A stretch of 64,000 nucleotides of DNA from Victivallales bacterium (GTDB lineage Bacteria > Verrucomicrobiota > Lentisphaeria > Victivallales > GWF2-38-69): the NCBI GenBank assembly GCA_021733985.1, contig JAIPJT010000002.1:50468-114467 (forward strand), given 5' to 3'. Positions 9,439 to 20,000 of this stretch are shown here, piece after piece; positions within the stretch are counted from its first letter, which is position 1; every line of letters begins with the position of its first letter. The notes under the pieces were generated by a model that was not told the DNA's origin, did not search any database, and worked only from the letters and a program-made list of their open reading frames with translations. Both the position numbers and the translations under genes were made by a program.

Positions 9439-10176
9439 ATGATAAAATCATTGTTTATTATGGTTTTGAGTATGTTTCTGCTGTCTGTTTCTTTGACTGC
9501 AAGGCCAAATAAAGGAAACAGACCGGTCCCCCGTAAAGCGCCTAAAGGCCGTTACCACAAGGGTCACCACAGGAAAAATATTAGAAAACAGAAAAAACGG
9601 GTTGATAAAAGATGGGAACATCGAGCCGACAGGAATCAGGATAAATACGTTGATGCCCGTGAAGCAAAAAAATACAAACGTTATAATAAAAAGAGGTTCA
9701 AAAGAAAAGTTAATTCTAAATGGGAGCATCATGCAGACAAAGACCATAGCGGTTATGTCGACAAACATGAAATGATGAAGTTAAAAAAACACGGCAGGCC
9801 GGGTAATTATAAAAAAAGAAAGGTCAGCACTAAATGGGAGCAACATGCAGACAGAAACAATGACGGTTATGTCGATAAGCATGAGCTTATGAAGTTGAAA
9901 CAAAAAAGGAAGCGGAAGTATTATAATAAAAGAAAAGTGGATGCTAAGTGGGAACACCATGCGGACAGGAATAAAGATGGCTTTGTCGATAAACACGAAA
10001 TGGTGAAGTTCAAGCATAATAGAATGAAGAATAGAGATTCTTCTGTTCCATCTCAGTCTCACTCAAAAGGAAAATACAGTTCCGGAAAAGGAATTCCCGA
10101 TTTGAACGGTGATGGTTTCGTAGATGGAAAGGAAATACAAATCCACAAAAAGAGAACAGGTAAACACCGTCAATGA
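9439..10176 (+). CDS. Secreted, strongly basic EF-hand repeat protein
   Basis: 245 aa with a signal peptide (KSLFIMVLSMFLLSVSLTA). Five EF-hand-type loops: DRNQDKYVDARE, DKDHSGYVDKHE, DRNNDGYVDKHE, DRNKDGFVDKHE and DLNGDGFVDGKE. The first four sit in near-identical 33-40 residue repeats of the form KWEHHAD-loop-MMKLK, joined by Lys/Arg-rich linkers. The acidic loops should bind Ca2+, while the linkers are very basic, which is unusual for an EF-hand protein. The protein is probably periplasmic or exported; its role is unknown. A sixth degenerate loop, DAGIDNLLSFEE, lies just downstream in the +1 frame (10193-10228), so the C-terminus may have been shortened by a frameshift. Confidence 0.85.
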   Translation: MIKSLFIMVLSMFLLSVSLTARPNKGNRPVPRKAPKGRYHKGHHRKNIRKQKKRVDKRWEHRADRNQDKYVDAREAKKYKRYNKKRFKRKVNSKWEHHADKDHSGYVDKHEMMKLKKHGRPGNYKKRKVSTKWEQHADRNNDGYVDKHELMKLKQKRKRKYYNKRKVDAKWEHHADRNKDGFVDKHEMVKFKHNRMKNRDSSVPSQSHSKGKYSSGKGIPDLNGDGFVDGKEIQIHKKRTGKHRQ

Positions 10177-10231
10177 TTTTGGAAATGAATTTGATGCAGG
10201 GATAGATAATCTTCTTTCGTTCGAAGAGTGG

Positions 10232-10262
10232 GATAAGATAAGATCAATTGACTTATCTTATC
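10232..10262. terminator. AT-rich hairpin between convergent genes
   Basis: GATAAGATAAG, loop ATCAATTGA, CTTATCTTATC: a perfect 11-bp stem between the EF-hand gene (+) and folC (-). The position suits a two-way terminator; the stem is AT-rich with only short T tracts, so strength is doubtful. Confidence 0.5.
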
Positions 10263-10324
10263 TTATTCGATTAGTATCCAACTTTGTTCTTTCTCAGCAA
10301 GCTTTGCGGTTATAAAATCTAATG

Positions 10325-11629
10325 TTAAATATCGATGATTTTATCAAGGGTATAGTACTGCTGCAGTATTTCTCCTGCCAGGTAGAAGGACCCGACAATT
10401 ACGGTTTTACTACCAATATCTTCAGCCAGTTTCAGTGCATCAGAAGAACTGGCGACTTTTTCGGCCGGAATTGTCGGAACAGTCTCGGAGCAGATTTTTA
10501 GTATATTTTCAGGAGGATAAAACGGCCTGATCGTATTTATAGGCACAAAAATAAACCTTTCGGATATTTCCGATAGTATTTTCAGGGCATTAGCGGGATT
10601 TCGCTCTTTCATACAGCCGAAAATGATGGTGAATTTACTCTGAGGACAGCAGCTTTTAACTGTTTGGACAAACTCATCTATCCCCTGTGGATTATGTGCG
10701 CCGTCAAGTATTTTACCATCCGGGAGTAACTGTATTCTTCCGGGCCATCTGAGTTTTTCTATACCTTTCAGGGCAACGTGTAAACTGAAAGAGTATTTCT
10801 CGGATAAATACTTGAGCATAATATAGGAAAGTTTGAGATTCAGCGGCTGAATCGCACCTGACAGCGGCAAAAAATATACATGCTTTTTATTTTTTATTTT
10901 AAAATTCCATCCGGAGATCAAATTTTCTTTATCCAAATGTCTGCTGAAGTCTATCTCCGTGCCTTTTATTGAGAATAGCTGGGCTTTTTTTGTTTCAGCA
11001 GTTCTTTTTATAACGGACAATGATTCAGGGTCCATTTTTCCGACAAATACAGGTACATTTTTTTTAATAATCCCAGCCTTTTCAGATGCTATTTTTTCTA
11101 CTGTTTCTCCCAGGAACTGCTCGTGGTCGAGCCCTATACTTGTTATTGCTGTAATAACAGGCGATACAATATTTGTGCTGTCAAGACGCCCTCCCATGCC
11201 TGTTTCCCATAAGACAAAGTCACATTTAGTGTTTTTAAAATATTTAACTGCTATGGCTACAGTTGCTTCAAAGAATGTTACATAGTCCCGGTTTTCTATC
11301 ATAGTTTTTACTGTAGGCCAAATATCTGTAATTAATGATGAAAGTTCTTTCCAGGAAATTGCTTTTCCGTTAATTCTGAATCTTTCCCTTAGAGATACGA
11401 GGTGAGGGGAACTGTAGAATCCGACTTTAAAACCTGCATTTTCAAGAGCTTTTGCTATAATGGAACAAACGGACCCCTTGCCGTTTGTTCCGGCAATATG
11501 GATGAATTTCAATCCCTTTTCCGGATTGTTTAATTTTCTGAACAGCCTGTTTGTCCTTTCAAGCCCCAGTTTAATTCCGACTTTTTGAAGGCTGTATAAC
11601 TGATTTAATAATTCTGAGTGTTCGTCCAT
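10325..11629 (-). CDS. folC: Folylpolyglutamate / dihydrofolate synthase
   Basis: About 434 aa Mur-ligase-family enzyme that adds glutamate to (dihydro)folate or dihydropteroate using ATP. Seen: P-loop HIAGTNGKGSVC, then GFYSSPHL, then WETGMGGRLDSTN, and the C-terminal ILDGAHNPQG motif. ATG at 11629 is used; a TTG two codons upstream (11635) is possible. The start lies within 3 bases of the stop of the upstream NAD kinase-like gene, so both are co-transcribed. Confidence 0.93.
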   Translation of the reverse strand: MDEHSELLNQLYSLQKVGIKLGLERTNRLFRKLNNPEKGLKFIHIAGTNGKGSVCSIIAKALENAGFKVGFYSSPHLVSLRERFRINGKAISWKELSSLITDIWPTVKTMIENRDYVTFFEATVAIAVKYFKNTKCDFVLWETGMGGRLDSTNIVSPVITAITSIGLDHEQFLGETVEKIASEKAGIIKKNVPVFVGKMDPESLSVIKRTAETKKAQLFSIKGTEIDFSRHLDKENLISGWNFKIKNKKHVYFLPLSGAIQPLNLKLSYIMLKYLSEKYSFSLHVALKGIEKLRWPGRIQLLPDGKILDGAHNPQGIDEFVQTVKSCCPQSKFTIIFGCMKERNPANALKILSEISERFIFVPINTIRPFYPPENILKICSETVPTIPAEKVASSSDALKLAEDIGSKTVIVGSFYLAGEILQQYYTLDKIIDI

Positions 11630-11631
11630 TG

Positions 11632-12363
11632 TCAAATCTTTAAGTGCCTGAGTTTTCTACATTGATTACACATAAATATCTCAAGTCCGTAGACAACAGC
11701 TTTTTTACCGGCACTTGCAATGATTAATTTGCTCCCTTCTTCCAGATTTACTGCTTTCGGATTATTATCTGCAATCATTATTGCCGTCCCTCTTAGAATT
11801 TCTATTTCGATTTTGGAGTTTTCTGTAACAATAATATGGTTAATATGTTCTCTTGAATTGCCCATTGCAATTCCTATCCCCTGACGAAATATACAGTGAG
11901 TAATGCTTTGAAAATAACCGGTGCTGCCATGGGGTGTTGCAAAACCTATACAGTCACTTGCTATCTCATTAAGATACTGCTTACTGTTTATTTTAACTTT
12001 AAACCTGATTGCACTGTTTCTCTTTATATTATGAATAAAAATATCGTTTATTCCGTATAGCTCATCTTTTGTTGTTTTGCTTTTTCCTTTCAGTCTGAGA
12101 ATTTCATGTTTTTCAAGTTCTCCCCGGGTAAAAGCTTTAATAGTGTTTTCTATGCTGTGCTTTTTACATAAAGGGGCTGTTCTTGTATCTCTGATTGGCA
12201 GCTTCGGAAGATCGGGATATTCTCTTTCTGCTTCAAGCAGTGTGCCGTCACCGCCATATGTGATAATAATATCAGGATTTTTGTCTACAGTTTTTATATT
12301 ATATTTTTTTAAAACAGGCTTTATTTCTGTGGTATATCTACCTTTAACTAATGCGTTAACCAT
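11632..12363 (-). CDS. NAD kinase-like protein
   Basis: 243 aa, somewhat short. The NAD kinase fold is indicated by TYGGDGTLLEAE (G37-G38-D39, the GGDG nucleotide motif) and GFATPHGSTGYFQSI, which corresponds to the conserved TPTGSTAY region. NAD kinase makes NADP from NAD and ATP. The usual NAI/NE[V] segment is replaced by YGINDIFIHN. The C-terminus ends in a Cys/Arg-rich tail. It could be a divergent ATP-NAD kinase or another member of the DAGK/NADK clan; if no other nadK exists in the genome it is the sole candidate. Confidence 0.72.
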   Translation of the reverse strand: MVNALVKGRYTTEIKPVLKKYNIKTVDKNPDIIITYGGDGTLLEAEREYPDLPKLPIRDTRTAPLCKKHSIENTIKAFTRGELEKHEILRLKGKSKTTKDELYGINDIFIHNIKRNSAIRFKVKINSKQYLNEIASDCIGFATPHGSTGYFQSITHCIFRQGIGIAMGNSREHINHIIVTENSKIEIEILRGTAIMIADNNPKAVNLEEGSKLIIASAGKKAVVYGLEIFMCNQCRKLRHLKI

Positions 12364-12466
12364 TTAAAAACCTTTTAATAATATGGTTTATATTAGTAAA
12401 ATATTAAATACAAAAGAAGGTACTTTAAAAAGGTTACTTGTATCCTGGATGATTTCAATATATTTT

Positions 12467-12505
12467 TATTACTAATTTTCGAAAATTAAATCGGCTATTG
12501 TATAT
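12467..12505 (+). repeat. Dispersed 40-bp repeat, copy R1
   Basis: TTACTAATTTTCGAAAATTA with its inner palindrome TAATTTTCGAAAATTA, followed by AATCGGCTATTGTATA. It lies in the shared upstream region of the NAD kinase-like gene (-) and kdsD (+). Other copies: 50297-50340, 52439-52520 (split) and 32531-32566 (reverse). Confidence 0.6.
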
Positions 12506-12588
12506 ATCGAAAATTTTAACATATGAGTTATATTATATCGAATAGAAAGTAAGCTTTAAATAAACATAAAATAAAAAGAACCGACAGC

Positions 12589-13563
12589 ATGAATATATTA
12601 GAAAAAGCAAAAGATATTATTGATCTGGAAATATCCGGGTTGCAAAATATTAAAAATGAACTTGACAATAATTTCGAAGAACTTGTTAAGAAAACCGTAG
12701 ATATTCTCAACAATGGAGGAAAGGTGGTGGTGAGCGGTATCGGCAAAAGCGGTCATATCGGTTATAAGATTGCTGCTACACTTGCGAGTACAGGTTCACC
12801 TGCGACTTTTATGCATCCGGTAGAGGCAATGCATGGCGATTTGGGTATATTGCAGAAAAACGATATACTTTTAACACTTAGTTACAGCGGTGAAACAGAT
12901 GAGCTCCTTACAATTCTGCCTTCAGCTAAAAGGCTGAATGTTCCGGTTGTAGCCATAACAGGTAATCCTGAATCAAAACTGGCTAACTGGGCTGACATAA
13001 TTATTGCAATGCCGGTAGGTAAAGAAGCATGTCCATTTAATTTGGCGCCGACTACTTCTACTACTGCTCAGCTGGTAATCGGCGATGCTTTTGCTATGTC
13101 GCTTCTTGAAATCAGAGGCTTTACAAAGGAAGATTACGGGAGACTGCATCCCGGTGGAGCTATTGGCAGATCTGTTACTCTCAAAGTTTCAGATATTATG
13201 CGCTGCATAAACAGCAGGAGGGTAATTAAGGTTGAACCTGATGCCCTGGTTAAAGATACTATTCTTGCTATGACCAGAGGGAAAAGCGGCTGTGCTATTG
13301 TAGTGGATCAGGAAGATAGACTTCTCGGTATTTTTACAGACGGCGATTTTAGACGGCATGCAAATGACTTAACTATTCTTGAAAAACCTGTAGAACAGTA
13401 TATGACTAAAAACCCTATAACTGTTGAGTATGACAGAATGGCTGTTGAGGTTTTGAAGTTGATAGAGAAAAAACGAATTGATGATGTAATTGTTGTCGAT
13501 AGTGACAGAAAAGTACGCGGTATTGTTGACAGTCAGGATCTGCCAGGACTTAAATTACTGTAA
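12589..13563 (+). CDS. kdsD: Arabinose-5-phosphate isomerase
   Basis: 324 aa, the KpsF/KdsD length. It converts ribulose-5-phosphate to arabinose-5-phosphate, the first step toward Kdo. Domains: SIS sugar isomerase (about 30-180) with SGIGKSGHIGYKIAATLAST, HPVEAMHGDLG and LSYSGETDE, then LHPGGAIGR and two CBS domains (from about 200 to the end). It works with waaA and lpxK in this window. Its end overlaps the convergent lpxK end by 9 bases. No strong ribosome-binding site is seen before the ATG. Confidence 0.95.
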   Translation: MNILEKAKDIIDLEISGLQNIKNELDNNFEELVKKTVDILNNGGKVVVSGIGKSGHIGYKIAATLASTGSPATFMHPVEAMHGDLGILQKNDILLTLSYSGETDELLTILPSAKRLNVPVVAITGNPESKLANWADIIIAMPVGKEACPFNLAPTTSTTAQLVIGDAFAMSLLEIRGFTKEDYGRLHPGGAIGRSVTLKVSDIMRCINSRRVIKVEPDALVKDTILAMTRGKSGCAIVVDQEDRLLGIFTDGDFRRHANDLTILEKPVEQYMTKNPITVEYDRMAVEVLKLIEKKRIDDVIVVDSDRKVRGIVDSQDLPGLKLL

Positions 13564-14730
13564 AAAGCAAATCCTTGAAATACACTGTTCAAAGTTTTCG
13601 TGTCCGCTTATTATGTCAATTTCTACTCTCAGAAAATAAACAGGGATATCTATTCTGGCCAGACGGGGAAAGCGCACAGCATCTTTCTCAGTTGTCAGAA
13701 CTATAGCAGCACCGGCTTTCTTTGATTTATTCAGAAAGTCAATAATTTCCTGCTGTGAATAGGAGTGGTGATCAGCATAGCTTTTGGTATGAACTAAATT
13801 TGCGCCGAGATCGGTAATAAAACTTTCAAAACTCCTGGGATTTGCTATAGCACTAATAGCTGCCACCCTTTTTTCTTTAAGGAAAGAGAGCGGTTTTATG
13901 TTTTCTTTATTAAACACGTTCTGCAGGTATCTGGGTTTATGGCAGCATTCAATTATTTCAGCTTTTCTGTTGTGGTGCCTTAAGAATTTTTTAAGATGCC
14001 TGATCTGGTTTCCGCCGTTTGATTTAGTCAGGAAAACATAGTCTGCTTTTTTGATATTTTTAATCGGTTCACGTAGCAGGCCTCTCGGAAGAACATGGTG
14101 GTTGTGAAACGGTTCAGTGGAATCGACTAAAACAATATTAATATGAGATTTAAGAGGAAGATACTGGAAACCATCGTCAAGAATAAGCGTATCTACCCCG
14201 AATTCTGAAATAGCGAATTTGCCTGATTTTACTCTGTCTTTATCTACTATGACTGAAACGTTCTTGAGATTCGAAGCCAGCATATAAGGTTCATCGCCGG
14301 CCATAGAAGAATTTAAAAGTAAATTTTCTCCATCCGAAACTACTCTCGGCGGAATCTCATTTTTTTTAGACTTGTTCTGCATAAGGATTTTTTGCCAGAA
14401 AGGCCGGTCTTTGGATTTATAGCCTCTGCTTAGAATGGCAACATTTCTTCCTTTTTTCGCAAGGTTTCTTGAGAAAATTTCCACAACAGGAGTTTTGCCT
14501 GTACCTCCACATGTAAGGTTTCCTATACTGACTACCAGACATCCCAGGGGACTTCTCCTGTACACTCCCTTGTCGTAAAGCCAGTGCCGCATCTGGACAA
14601 CATGTCTGTAGACTCTTGAGACAGTAAATAGTACTCCTCTCAGGATTTTGTCATGAACGGAATGATTACGTTCATTAACCAGTTCAATTATATATTTTTC
14701 AATTTGTTCGGAGTATTTTCTGAAATTCAT
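13555..14730 (-). CDS. lpxK: Tetraacyldisaccharide 4'-kinase
   Basis: 391 aa. It phosphorylates the lipid A disaccharide at the 4' position at the inner membrane. The Walker A motif is GGTGKT within SIGNLTCGGTGKTPV (about residues 68-83), followed by AILSRGYKSK and the VILDDGFQ block (here LILDDGFQYLPL). Slightly longer than the usual 330-350 aa because of an N-terminal extension with helix-forming residues 1-45. Its ATG overlaps the DUF190 stop by 4 bases. Confidence 0.92.
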   Translation of the reverse strand: MNFRKYSEQIEKYIIELVNERNHSVHDKILRGVLFTVSRVYRHVVQMRHWLYDKGVYRRSPLGCLVVSIGNLTCGGTGKTPVVEIFSRNLAKKGRNVAILSRGYKSKDRPFWQKILMQNKSKKNEIPPRVVSDGENLLLNSSMAGDEPYMLASNLKNVSVIVDKDRVKSGKFAISEFGVDTLILDDGFQYLPLKSHINIVLVDSTEPFHNHHVLPRGLLREPIKNIKKADYVFLTKSNGGNQIRHLKKFLRHHNRKAEIIECCHKPRYLQNVFNKENIKPLSFLKEKRVAAISAIANPRSFESFITDLGANLVHTKSYADHHSYSQQEIIDFLNKSKKAGAAIVLTTEKDAVRFPRLARIDIPVYFLRVEIDIISGHENFEQCISRICFLQ

Positions 14731-15068
14731 TTTCTGTTGTAAACTTTTGCTTTTATTCTTTCTATAGTCACGATACCTTCTTTGATAACATTGTCCAAAA
14801 TATTATCTGAAAAATTACAGATTTTATCACGTTTATCAAATATTTCTATAATCAATGGAAGGTCAATTGAAAGATTTAAAAGCTTAATGGTGTGTAACCT
14901 GTTTTTAAAATCGGTGCCTTCAACGCCTCTCAGTACAGTCACAGAAAGCATTTCCTTTTTTTGTGCTTCATGAAGTATCCATTCATGCAGCGGCATACCC
15001 TCATAGTGTTCTTTTTCGTTGATATAAATTTTAAGAATTCTGTACGTGTAATCCTGCTTTTCCGTCAC
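14727..15068 (-). CDS. DUF190 family protein
   Basis: 113 aa. Recognised by the DUF190 pattern: KIYINEKEHYEGMPLHEWI, VTVLRGVEG, LPLIIEIFDKRDKI, and the final GIVTIERIKAKVY. GTG start with a good AAGGAG site upstream. Proteins of this family are often found beside CrcB/Fluc fluoride channels, as here (13-base gap), and have a PII-like fold. The role is unproven; an accessory or sensing role for the channel is an inference from the neighbourhood. Confidence 0.82.
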   Translation of the reverse strand: MTEKQDYTYRILKIYINEKEHYEGMPLHEWILHEAQKKEMLSVTVLRGVEGTDFKNRLHTIKLLNLSIDLPLIIEIFDKRDKICNFSDNILDNVIKEGIVTIERIKAKVYNRK

Positions 15069-15081
15069 GTTAAATCTCCTT

Positions 15082-15477
15082 TTATTGGATGGTTTTTATG
15101 AAATAAGCAATAACGTATCCCAGCCATACAGCGATAAGCCCGAATATGACCTGTATCCCAACATTGAGCAGAGCTAAAATTATTTCATTATCTCTGATAA
15201 GATCGAATGTTTCATTTCCGAAAGTCGAAAAGGTGGTAAGTGCCCCTAGGAATCCGGTCATTATTAAAAGTTTGGCTCTGGGAGAAAGCATGCCGCCCCA
15301 ATTGAAAGCCACTGCACACAGAAAACCCATAATGAAGCATCCGAGAAGGTTGACAGCAAGTGTCCCGAACGGAAAGAGACTTTTACTGAAAAGATTCTGA
15401 ACAGCAGCTGAGATAAAAAACCTTGAAACTGCCCCCAGAAATCCGCCGATTCCAACTATAATAATATTGATTAACAT
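15082..15477 (-). CDS. crcB: Fluoride channel (CrcB/Fluc)
   Basis: 131 aa, four hydrophobic segments, the usual length. Family marks seen: GGFLGAVSRFF near the N-terminus, GTLAVNLLGCFIMGF and GFLGALTTFSTFGNE, the last containing the TTFSTF track of Fluc channels. These double-barrelled channels export fluoride. I looked for a crcB-type fluoride riboswitch in the 100 bases upstream and did not find one. Forms a pair with the DUF190 gene. Confidence 0.93.
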   Translation of the reverse strand: MLINIIIVGIGGFLGAVSRFFISAAVQNLFSKSLFPFGTLAVNLLGCFIMGFLCAVAFNWGGMLSPRAKLLIMTGFLGALTTFSTFGNETFDLIRDNEIILALLNVGIQVIFGLIAVWLGYVIAYFIKTIQ

Positions 15478-15580
15478 TTTGAATTGTCCTAAATATTTTG
15501 ACTTTGCTAAAAGTCCAACAGCAACAGTTCCTGTAAAGAAGCGGTTCCAGTTTGTTTATGACGAGATTTATCAGTATAAT

Positions 15581-16684
15581 TTACTTATATTCCTCGTATA
15601 TCATATTATGAGCTTCTGCTACGGGTTTGTTTGTTAGTTTACCCTTATAGCAGTTCAGGCCTGAACGTATAGGTGCGCTTTCTTTCAGTGCGGTATCTAC
15701 TCCTTTATCAGCGATCAGTAAACCGTAACGATTTGTAACACTTGTTAATGCATAAGTTGAACTAAGACTAACGGATCCGGGCATATTCGCCACACAGTAA
15801 TGGACGACATCATCGATAATAAAAGTCGGGTCTGAATGGTATGTCGGTTTAGTGGTCTCGATACAGCCGCCCTGATCGACAGAGATATCAACCAGTACAG
15901 TTCCAGGTTTCATTGTTTTTAGGTCTTTTCGTCTGATGAGTTTAGGTGCTGCAGCCCCTGGTATTAATACTGCACCTATAATAAGGTCTGAATCCTTTAT
16001 AGCCTCTTTTATGTTGTAAGGAGTAGAATACAGGGTGGTTATAGAACTACCAAAAATATCGTCAAGCTCAGCGAGACGTTTTGGCGAAATATCCATTATT
16101 GTAACATCCGCTCCCATCCCGACTGCGATTTTGCAGGCATTTGTGCCGGAGATTCCTCCTCCTATTATCAGGACTTTACCGCGTTTGATTCCGGGAACTC
16201 CTCCAAGGAGAACACCTCTTCCCCCGTAAGATTTTTCCAGATACTTGGCACCCTCCTGGGTTGAAAGTCTTCCTGCTATCTGTGACATCGGAATTAGAAG
16301 GGGAAGGCTGCCGTCGGATTCCTGTACTGTTTCATATGCAATGCCTATAACCTTTCTGCTGAGCATAGCCTGTGTTAAAATCTTATCAGCTGCAAGATGA
16401 AGATAAGTATAAAGAATCTGACCTTCATGGAGCAGTTCATATTCTTCCGGCAGAGGTTCTTTCACCTTTATTATCATTTCAGTTTCATCAAAAAGTTTTT
16501 TTCTGCTGGGTTCAATTTTGCAGCCTACTGCCTTGAAATCATTATCGTAAAATCCGGTACCCAGGCCTGCTGTTGATTCAACTATGACTTCATGTCCGTG
16601 ATGAATATATTCCTGAGCTGTAGAAGGTGTTAAACCAATTCTGTATTCTTCCTTTTTAATTTCCTTAACAAGACCAATCTTCAT
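15581..16684 (-). CDS. ald: Alanine dehydrogenase
   Basis: 367 aa NAD-dependent enzyme interconverting alanine and pyruvate plus ammonia. The expected residues sit at the standard positions: R15 and K75 (substrate), H96 (catalytic) and D270 (catalytic), with the nucleotide-binding GGGISG at 175-180. The start has an exceptionally strong AGGGGGGT ribosome site (16689-16696). The 5' leader contains an inverted repeat at 16763-16793. With gdhA in this window it links nitrogen and NADH metabolism. Confidence 0.96.
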   Translation of the reverse strand: MKIGLVKEIKKEEYRIGLTPSTAQEYIHHGHEVIVESTAGLGTGFYDNDFKAVGCKIEPSRKKLFDETEMIIKVKEPLPEEYELLHEGQILYTYLHLAADKILTQAMLSRKVIGIAYETVQESDGSLPLLIPMSQIAGRLSTQEGAKYLEKSYGGRGVLLGGVPGIKRGKVLIIGGGISGTNACKIAVGMGADVTIMDISPKRLAELDDIFGSSITTLYSTPYNIKEAIKDSDLIIGAVLIPGAAAPKLIRRKDLKTMKPGTVLVDISVDQGGCIETTKPTYHSDPTFIIDDVVHYCVANMPGSVSLSSTYALTSVTNRYGLLIADKGVDTALKESAPIRSGLNCYKGKLTNKPVAEAHNMIYEEYK

Positions 16685-17080
16685 TTTTTACCCCCCTAAT
16701 TATGAGTTGCTTTTGTCTGTCAAAAATTTGCCGGTTTAAATTTAAATGTTTCAAAAAAGGACTTACCTCTGCTGAGTATGCACATTGAGGTAAATTTGTT
16801 TTTTTTATTCAGCTGCCCAGAGGTTGTTTAAATGCTTGGAAAAGACAGAAAAACGGTCTTATTCTAACCCAGCTGTGATAAAACTTTTTCGTAATACATT
16901 TAATTACAATATAACATTTTCCAATATATTAAAACCCTAATTTGCGAGATTATTTTATAAAACATCTAAACTTTTACCCCAAATTATGCATTTGAAAATA
17001 ATATTTATATTGATTTGTAAAGTTCAAACCGCTGCGGGATTGCATAACCCGCTTTTAGCCCTATTCAAAAAAAGTTCTAA
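16685..17080. other. Non-coding gap between ald and mfd
   Basis: 396 bases, no convincing gene. Holds a 7-bp inverted repeat TTACCTC/GAGGTAA (16763-16793) in the ald leader and a GCGGG-loop-CCCGC hairpin at 17034-17052, 29 bases past the mfd stop, which could end mfd transcription although the T run is on the plus strand. Confidence 0.5.
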
Positions 17081-20000
17081 TCAGCAAATTTTTCTTGAAT
17101 ATTTAAGGATAGATAAAAGTTTTTCTCTGGAAGAACCGGCCTTTAATTTTGGTATTTTTCCGTTAACCTTAAAAATATTTCCTCCATTACCCTCTATGAA
17201 AAGGTGGTCGTTGTGAAAACTTAAGGAATTGTATCCTGCAAGAGCCAGCCTCAGTTTTATTTCCATAACAGTTAAAAAGTTTTCGGCGTTTTTATTTAAT
17301 TTACCAAACCTGTCTATTATTTCCTCTCTAATGCTTTCAATTTCACTGACTGAAGCGGCGGATGATAGCTTTCTGTATAAGTCTATTCTTAAAATTTCCG
17401 ATGGGATATAGTCATCAGTAAAACAGGCCGAAAGTTTGTTTTTATTAACGTGTGTTCCGAATTCAAGGAAATCAAGGGATATATCCACGCTGGGGATGAA
17501 ATTAATTTCTTTTTTTCCTTTGAGGCTGTTTACTGCATTTTTAAGAAGTTGACAGTACAGGTCAAAGCCCACAGAATTGATATGCCCGCTTTGTTTTGAA
17601 CCGAGTATGTTGCCTGTACCTCTTATTTCAAGGTCTTTTACTGCCAGCTTGAAACCGGCGCCCAGCTGAGTATATTTTCTGACTGCGGATAGCCTTTCTC
17701 TTGCTTTGCCCGTTATTATATTATGTTCAGGTAAAAGCAGATATGCATAAGCCTGCCTGGTCCATCGTCCGACTCTTCCTCTCAGCTGGTAAAGTTCAGC
17801 AAGGCCGAACCTGTCTGACCTTTCTACAATAATTGTGTTTGCATTGGGTATATCTACTCCGGATTCGATTATTGTAGTACATATCAGGACATCCGTTTTT
17901 CCCATAATAAAACGTTCCATTACTTCCTCAAGTTCATTTTCAGGCATTTGTCCATGTGCAATAGAAAAAGAAACCTCAGGGAATTCTTCTTTCAGCCGGC
18001 TGTAGCGTCTTTCTATAGTTTTAACTCTGTTGTGAAGGAAGAAAACCTGCCCCCCGCGCCTCTTTTCTCTGTTTATCGCGTTTTTAATGATTTTATTATC
18101 GAATTGACAGACCATCGTCTGAACAGGGTGTCTTTCTACCGGTGCTGTAATTATAGTGCTTAAATCTCTTATTCCGGACATTGCAAGGTAGAGCGTTCTC
18201 GGGATCGGTGTAGCGCTTAAAGTTAAAACATCAACAGTAGCCCTTAATTTTTTTAATTTTTCTTTATGTTCGACACCAAATCGCTGTTCTTCATCAATTA
18301 TAAGAAGACCGAGATTTGACAGTTTTATATCGTTCTGGATTATCCGGTGTGTCCCGATTATAATATCTAAACTTTCCGTATGTAATTTATTAATAATTTC
18401 CTGCTGTTCTTTTTTTGTTTTAAACCTGCTGAGCATTTCAATATTAACAGGAAATTCAGCAAATCTTTCCAAAAAATTATAATAATGCTGCTGTGCCAGG
18501 ATTGTAGTCGGAACTAATACAGCTATCTGTCTACCGCACATAACTGCCCTGAATGCCGCACGCATAGCTATTTCAGTTTTTCCATATCCGGCATCTCCGC
18601 AGATTAATCTGTCCATAGGCTTTTTTTTTATCATATCAGCTTTAACATCCTCATTTGCCTTTAACTGGTCCACAGTTTCATTAAAAGGGAATGATGCTTC
18701 AAAAAATTCCTGTTCTATGGCATCTTCGGAAAATTTAATCCCCTCACAGGATGAACGCATTGCCTGAATCTGAAGCAGCTCAGTAGCCATATATTTGGCT
18801 CCACGTAAAGCCGCAGCCTTATCTTTTGTCCAGCGTGTGCTTCCGAGTTTGCTGAGTTTCGGCATTGTTTTTCTTGAGCCAATATACCTGCTTACTAAAT
18901 TAGCCTGCCAGACAGGAACAAATAGTTTCATTTCATTATCGTATTCTATTTCAATAACTTCTTTAATGCAGTTTTGTGTCTTTATCTCTTTTATACCTCT
19001 GAATATACCGATACCGTAAGTAATGTGAACTACATAATCTCCTAACCTGAAATCACTGGACTTGCTTTCCGGAATGCTATCCGAATATAAACTCATTTTT
19101 GTAGTCGGGGATGTACGTTTTTTTATAGGAAAGCATAATAGTTCTTTTTCAGTTACCAGAACTGTCCCGTTATCCGGTAAAACAAAGCCTGCAGAGAAGT
19201 CAGTTTTTATTATATATATATTTTTTTCATCTGAAAGTTGATTTTCTTTAAGCCAGTTCTTCAGGAAATCTATACCTTTATCGTTCCGGGTTGTAAAGAA
19301 AACATTATAATTAAAATTAAGCCATTGTTTTATCTGCTCAATCCTGGCCTGAACACAGTGTGTCCTGTTGCTAAAATTAATTTCGTCTTTCAATATCCCG
19401 GCAGGGTCAAGGGGCAGCTGGTTTACAATAGGCCGTTCTATATTTTTCGGATCACAGGAAGCGGACTCAAACGGGTCAAAAATAAAATATGAACTGTTTG
19501 ATTTATATGCTTTATTAATTAAACTAACAAAATTTTTTTCAATACCTGAATTAGAATAAATTTTTAAGTTTTCTCGGCATTGTTCAGGATAAATAAAAAT
19601 CTTTTGAGGCTCATCAGGGAAATAATCTAAAAGAGTGTAGGAGGAAGCAGTATCCTGTATTATATTTCTTCCGGTTAATGTGTATGAATCGATTATTTTT
19701 ACTGTTTTCTGGCTGGATGGGGAATAATATCTTATATTATCAATTTCATCACCCCAGAATTCGATTCTTGCAGGATATTCCTGCAGCGGAGAGAATACAT
19801 CTACAATTCCGCCTCTTCTGGAAAACTGAAAAGGTTCAGAAGTTTCAAATTCGTTGTCGTAGTCAAGTTCAGTAAGTTTGTTTAAAAGTTTGTGAAATTC
19901 AATTTTCTCCCCTTTTCTAAGTTTGAAATAGGTTTCATGAAATATTTCCGGTGAAATGAGGGGGGTGAAGCAGCCCGCAGCAGTTACAGAAAATAAATTG

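Noticed and set aside
10124-10315. Separate 63-codon gene overlapping the EF-hand gene
   Set aside because: Its only meaningful part is the sixth EF-hand-like loop; it has no ribosome site and overlaps both the EF-hand gene and the 10232-10262 hairpin. Treated as a frameshift trace, not an independent gene.
15478-15580. Fluoride (crcB) riboswitch before the fluoride channel
   Set aside because: I read both strands for the crcB motif's conserved blocks and did not find them.
16986-17216. Plus-strand gene of 76 codons
   Set aside because: Runs over the 3' end of mfd, has no ribosome site and low-complexity composition. A shadow frame.
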